Positions 43,658 to 46,888 of a stretch of DNA of 46,888 nucleotides are shown piece after piece. The stretch is from Ruaniaceae bacterium KH17 (GTDB lineage Bacteria; Actinomycetota; Actinomycetes; Actinomycetales; Actinomycetaceae). Position numbers and translations under genes: made by a program. A model generated the notes under the pieces. It had not been told where the DNA came from. It ran no database searches and saw nothing but the letters and a program-made list of their open reading frames with translations. How positions within the stretch are numbered: position 1 is the first letter of the stretch; every line of letters begins with the position of its first letter. The DNA is taken from NCBI GenBank assembly GCA_900199505.1, contig FZQV01000019.1, forward strand, positions 1-46,888, in the 5' to 3' direction.

Positions 43658-46500
43658 TGGAAGACTCCTTCAATCGCGAGCTGCGGAGACGCCGTCGGGC
43701 CCGAAGGCACGCCCGACTGCAGGATGAAGCCCTGGGCCGGTGTGAGGCCGCCATTCCATGTTTCGGGGGCGAGTACCACCTTGGCCTCCTGCTTCTTCAC
43801 CTGTGCGCCCGTGGCCCGTTCGGACAGACCCGCCACAATGCCGGGCGCGTAGGTGGCGAACAGCGCCGAGAACCTGCGGCGCTGAGGGAGTCGAATCAGG
43901 TTGACTTCGTCAGGAATAGCGGCCGAATGCGGACTGGTGGTGACGCCGTCGGTCAGATCGATCGAGACTCCCGAATCCGCATCCGAGAAGGCCGGGATCG
44001 TGAGCTTCTCTCCATCCGAGACGTTCCGGAAGCTGGCGAGCGCGAAGAGATCCTGCGCGTGTGAGTACGGCATGTTGGTGACGGTCACCGAGAGCGACTG
44101 CTCGGCGACAGGGGCGCCGTCCACCCGCTGCACCGGGATGTTGAGTGGCAGCCGCTTCTGCTCCCAGACCACCGAGCCGGTAGGTAGCAGCGCCGTCATC
44201 TCGGGTGCGAGTTGCACCTCCGGATCGCTCCCCTCGCCGCGCACGTTCTCCGGTTTTGTGAACTCCGGGAGAATCACGTCGACGAGGCTGTCAATGACCG
44301 GGAGCTGCTCGCCGGGCGACGTGTCGAGGGTGATCGTGACATTCTTCGAGATCGTCACGAGGATCTTCACGCTCGCCTTCGCGCGGAGCACGAGCGGACC
44401 AGGACCGGTCAGCTGGCCCTGCACCCGGATGCTCGCAAAAGAACGACCGAAAACCCTCGCCTCCATGCCCACATCGATCATCGCGTCAAAGTGGAACGGA
44501 CGCAGCTGGATGAGCGCATGGAACTCGATCCAGCCATGCACCGAAATCACCGCGATCTTGACCCCAGCCTCCGTGCGCGAGCCGAACTGCACCGTGTTCG
44601 AGGTGACCGCGTAATACATCTGCTGGCGGAACCAGACATAGCCCAGGTCGAAGCCCGCGCCCGCGCGCGGAATATCAGGGACGGCCATCCCGCCCGGATT
44701 GAACGACGGGTGGAAGCCACCCACGCTGAACAGGAAGAAGGCGTTCGAGCCGTACCCGAAGCGCAGGGCCAGGCCACCCGTGATCTGGATGAAGCCGAGC
44801 ACGCGGGAGTTCACGAGGACGCCGTCGAAGAAGATCAGCGACTGCGTGAAGTCGACGCCGCCCACGAAATCGAGCCGCAGGTGGACCAGCGCGAAGGCCT
44901 CCGAGCCGACGACGATCCGGCCCGAACCCGCCACAAAGATCTTCCGCGGGCCCGGGAGCTCGATGAACACGCCCACGTCCAGCTTAATCAGCGAGAGCCA
45001 GTTGAGCTGGAGAGTGGGTCCAAAGACGTGCACGCCCTTCTCGTCCGGGAAGAGTTCACGCATGTCGCCCAGTAGCTTCGGGGCGTTGCGCGTGGGATCC
45101 GACGTGAACAGCACGTCCCCCGCACTCCCGCTCGCGAGCTTCTCCCGCAGTCTGTCCAGATCGGCACGGCGGTTGATCCCGATCAGCCCGCCAAAGCCCG
45201 AGACCGCGAAGCCGAAGCCGAGCTGGATGCCCGGCGGAGGGAGGCGGACGCCGATCAGCGCCACGAAAGAGATCGCGCCGTCGGGCAACCTCTTGTAGAT
45301 GCCGTACGCGAACGCGCCGATGCCGAGGATCTTGATATCGAGCGCGCCGCCAAACTCATCGGGCCCCATCTGACTCATGAAGCCGCCGCCGGAGATTGGC
45401 CCGGCCTCCAGCGCGAGCCCGATTCCCTTGGGCGGGAGCAGGCCAGCGTTGCCGGAACTCCACCGCCCGAGCCACGCTCCGGCGCCGTCGATCGTGGCCT
45501 TCATTGGCCCCAGTTCGGCCCGAGCGCTCACACGCAACACGATCCGGAACGCAAGGCCTTCATTCCCGACGGCGAACTCTATCCGGGTGAGCAGATCGTC
45601 CACCCACAGCCCGGCACCGCTCCCGCCGAGGGCCACGCCAAGATGCGCGGGGAACTCGACGGCGAGGGCGCCGCCCTCGAGCGGGAGGCCCGCTCCCTGA
45701 AGGAACGGAATGCGGAAGCTACCGGATGCAATCAGCGAATCGGGGAGGCTGAGGCCCATTCCGATGGTCCTGAGGACATCGGCGGAGAGGCCGAGCTTGA
45801 CCTTGTCGAAGGTGAGGAGCAGGCCGAAGACGGGGGTTTCCGCCTGGTTCGGCAGCGTCGGGGTGAGGGTGAGGGATGCCTCCGCGCGCCCGATCGCGAG
45901 GAAGGTCCGCTTCTTGTCCCCGAAGAGGAAGGAATCGCCGGCTGTGGTGTGGCCGAGCCCGATGGTGAGCGCGGCATCGCTCCGTGAGTTGGTGTCCGTC
46001 GTGACGGCGGGTGTGCCGCCCGGGGACTGGCTGAGTGTGATGCGGCCGGTGACGTTGCCGGAGCCTTTCGCGGAGCCCGTGAGCATCCAGCTGCTTCCCC
46101 ACAGTGGCAGTGAAAGCTTGTTGAGGCTCTCCGCGCTGGCGACCACCTCGATCACGAAGCCATCGAGGAGCCGCTGCGGATCGATGGGGGCATCCGTGCC
46201 CGGCGCGTTCACCACGATTCGTGGGATGTGGCTCGGGAGGGTGGGGCCGTTCTTGAACGAACCCGTGGTGGCGGGGCTGGCGGCAAGGTCCGTGCCCGGG
46301 TACACCGCGAGCGGCGAGTTGATGAGGCCGATCAGATCGTCAAGGTTCACGCCGTCGCCGAACGGCATCGAGAGGAAGCCTTTGCCCTCATACTCCTTGC
46401 GGACCAGCTCATCGGGACCAGAGATCAGGAGCAGGAAGAGCGCCTGAAGCGCCTTGACGTCGTCGACCGATGCGGCACGGCTGAAGAGGAGCTGCAGCAC
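43654..46500 (-). CDS. DUF6603-like protein A, 5' end cut by an insertion sequence
   Basis: First gene of the operon. The body matches my knowledge of DUF6603: GIQLGFGFAVSGFGGLIGIN, NAPKLLGDMRELFPDEKGVH, LFSVGGFHPSFNPGG and AVTSNTVQFGSR appear in the family's order. It is rich in short amphipathic beta-type stretches. The C-terminal 200 aa form a separate region (VVWEQKRLPLNIPVQRVDG). No signal peptide is visible in what remains. The same frame continues upstream of the GTG at 46500 as AINWQALKQLANSPGTS, without a start codon, to an in-frame TGA inside the insertion sequence (46552-46554). The natural start is therefore probably lost. GTG 46500 could still initiate a shortened protein of 948 aa. 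Confidence 0.75.
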   Translation of the reverse strand: MLQLLFSRAASVDDVKALQALFLLLISGPDELVRKEYEGKGFLSMPFGDGVNLDDLIGLINSPLAVYPGTDLAASPATTGSFKNGPTLPSHIPRIVVNAPGTDAPIDPQRLLDGFVIEVVASAESLNKLSLPLWGSSWMLTGSAKGSGNVTGRITLSQSPGGTPAVTTDTNSRSDAALTIGLGHTTAGDSFLFGDKKRTFLAIGRAEASLTLTPTLPNQAETPVFGLLLTFDKVKLGLSADVLRTIGMGLSLPDSLIASGSFRIPFLQGAGLPLEGGALAVEFPAHLGVALGGSGAGLWVDDLLTRIEFAVGNEGLAFRIVLRVSARAELGPMKATIDGAGAWLGRWSSGNAGLLPPKGIGLALEAGPISGGGFMSQMGPDEFGGALDIKILGIGAFAYGIYKRLPDGAISFVALIGVRLPPPGIQLGFGFAVSGFGGLIGINRRADLDRLREKLASGSAGDVLFTSDPTRNAPKLLGDMRELFPDEKGVHVFGPTLQLNWLSLIKLDVGVFIELPGPRKIFVAGSGRIVVGSEAFALVHLRLDFVGGVDFTQSLIFFDGVLVNSRVLGFIQITGGLALRFGYGSNAFFLFSVGGFHPSFNPGGMAVPDIPRAGAGFDLGYVWFRQQMYYAVTSNTVQFGSRTEAGVKIAVISVHGWIEFHALIQLRPFHFDAMIDVGMEARVFGRSFASIRVQGQLTGPGPLVLRAKASVKILVTISKNVTITLDTSPGEQLPVIDSLVDVILPEFTKPENVRGEGSDPEVQLAPEMTALLPTGSVVWEQKRLPLNIPVQRVDGAPVAEQSLSVTVTNMPYSHAQDLFALASFRNVSDGEKLTIPAFSDADSGVSIDLTDGVTTSPHSAAIPDEVNLIRLPQRRRFSALFATYAPGIVAGLSERATGAQVKKQEAKVVLAPETWNGGLTPAQGFILQSGVPSGPTASPQLAIEGVFQ

Positions 46501-46548
46501 GCTCGTGCCGGGCGAGTTGGCGAGTTGCTTGAGCGCTTGCCAATTGAT

Positions 46549-46888
46549 GGCTCATCGCAATCCAGAGTGTAGGGCTGGTCTGAATCCTCCGGTCTCGAGG
46601 AGTGCTCGGAGTCGGTAGTGGTCGAGGTTTCGGAATCCGAGGGCGCTGCCGCGGAGGTGTTCGAGGCGGCCATTGATCGCCTCAGTAGGCCCGTTCGAGG
46701 TCCCGGGATGTTCGAAGTAGGCGAGCACGTCGGCCGCGCGTCGGCGTAGGGTGCGCCCGAGTTTCGCGATCTCGACCAGCGCGGCTGGGACTGCGGTGCC
46801 GATGGCCTCGATCAGGCGTCGCATCTTCTTCGCTGCCTTCTTCTTGTTCTTCTCCCGATAGGCGCCGATCACTTTCTGATACACGTTC
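46549..46888 (-). mobile_element. ISL3-family insertion sequence, partial
   Basis: The left boundary is at about 46549, where GGCTCATCGCAATCC starts; this looks like an ISL3 terminal inverted repeat. The preceding AT-rich CAATTGAT (46541-46548) is the candidate 8-bp target duplication. The other end is outside the window. It interrupts the DUF6603-like gene. Confidence 0.7.
46552..46888 (-). CDS. ISL3-family transposase, C-terminal part
   Basis: Partial: the 5' end is beyond the window. The C-terminus has HPGTSNGPTEAINGRLEHLR followed by GSALGFRNLDHYRLRALLETGG, the DDE ISL3 pattern with the catalytic Glu in PTEAINGR. It is transcribed toward the large-protein operon, so readthrough could drive those genes. 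The stop lies 3-5 bp inside the element end. Confidence 0.88.
   Translation of the reverse strand, partial: NVYQKVIGAYREKNKKKAAKKMRRLIEAIGTAVPAALVEIAKLGRTLRRRAADVLAYFEHPGTSNGPTEAINGRLEHLRGSALGFRNLDHYRLRALLETGGFRPALHSGLR

Overview
The window is GC-rich chromosomal DNA from an actinobacterium (Actinomycetota). The markers are lsr2, a senX3-regX3/phoU phosphate locus, an Rv3750c/Rv3749c-like antitoxin-PIN pair, a tRNA without an encoded CCA end, GTG starts, and many leaderless promoters in which a TANNNT hexamer sits 6-7 nt before the start codon. I cannot place it to genus.

Layout. 0.3-4 kb: an HemK-like methyltransferase, a SatD-like/membrane protein pair, and a TipA-type MerR regulator with a frameshifted 3' end. 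4-12 kb: topA, a Gfo/Idh/MocA oxidoreductase, tmk, holB and a secreted TAP-type peptidase lipoprotein. 12-13.4 kb: tRNA-Thr(CGT), a DUF1648 membrane protein and a Phd/PIN toxin-antitoxin module. 13.4-18.1 kb: a sugar-phosphate cluster made of a frameshifted phosphohexomutase, a nucleotidyltransferase, an unusual galactokinase-family GHMP kinase and a ROK regulator. 18-24.4 kb: a 1096-aa MacB-like ABC ATPase-permease, sdaA, a 47-aa membrane protein, lsr2 and gpmA. 24.4-27.1 kb: phoU diverging from senX3-regX3 around a Pho-box-like array. 27.4-30.8 kb: purD, purC, purS, purQ. 30.8-32.5 kb: an antitoxin/PIN module between two 140-bp direct repeats of the purQ 3' end. 32.5-34.8 kb: manA and a convergent LuxR regulator, separated by a cluster of DnaA-box-like sequences.

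The right end (34.8-46.5 kb, minus strand) is a translationally coupled operon of four very large proteins of unknown function: a DUF6603-like protein, then 909, 1517 and 507 aa. I see no enzymatic motif, signal peptide or membrane segment in them. The 5' end of the operon is cut by an ISL3-type insertion sequence that runs off the window. This operon is the best candidate for an undescribed system.

At least three families of dispersed palindromic repeats fill the intergenic spaces. One copy lies in frame inside the methyltransferase gene. Two genes (the phosphohexomutase and the TipA regulator) carry what look like single-base indels, which could be real decay or sequence error.
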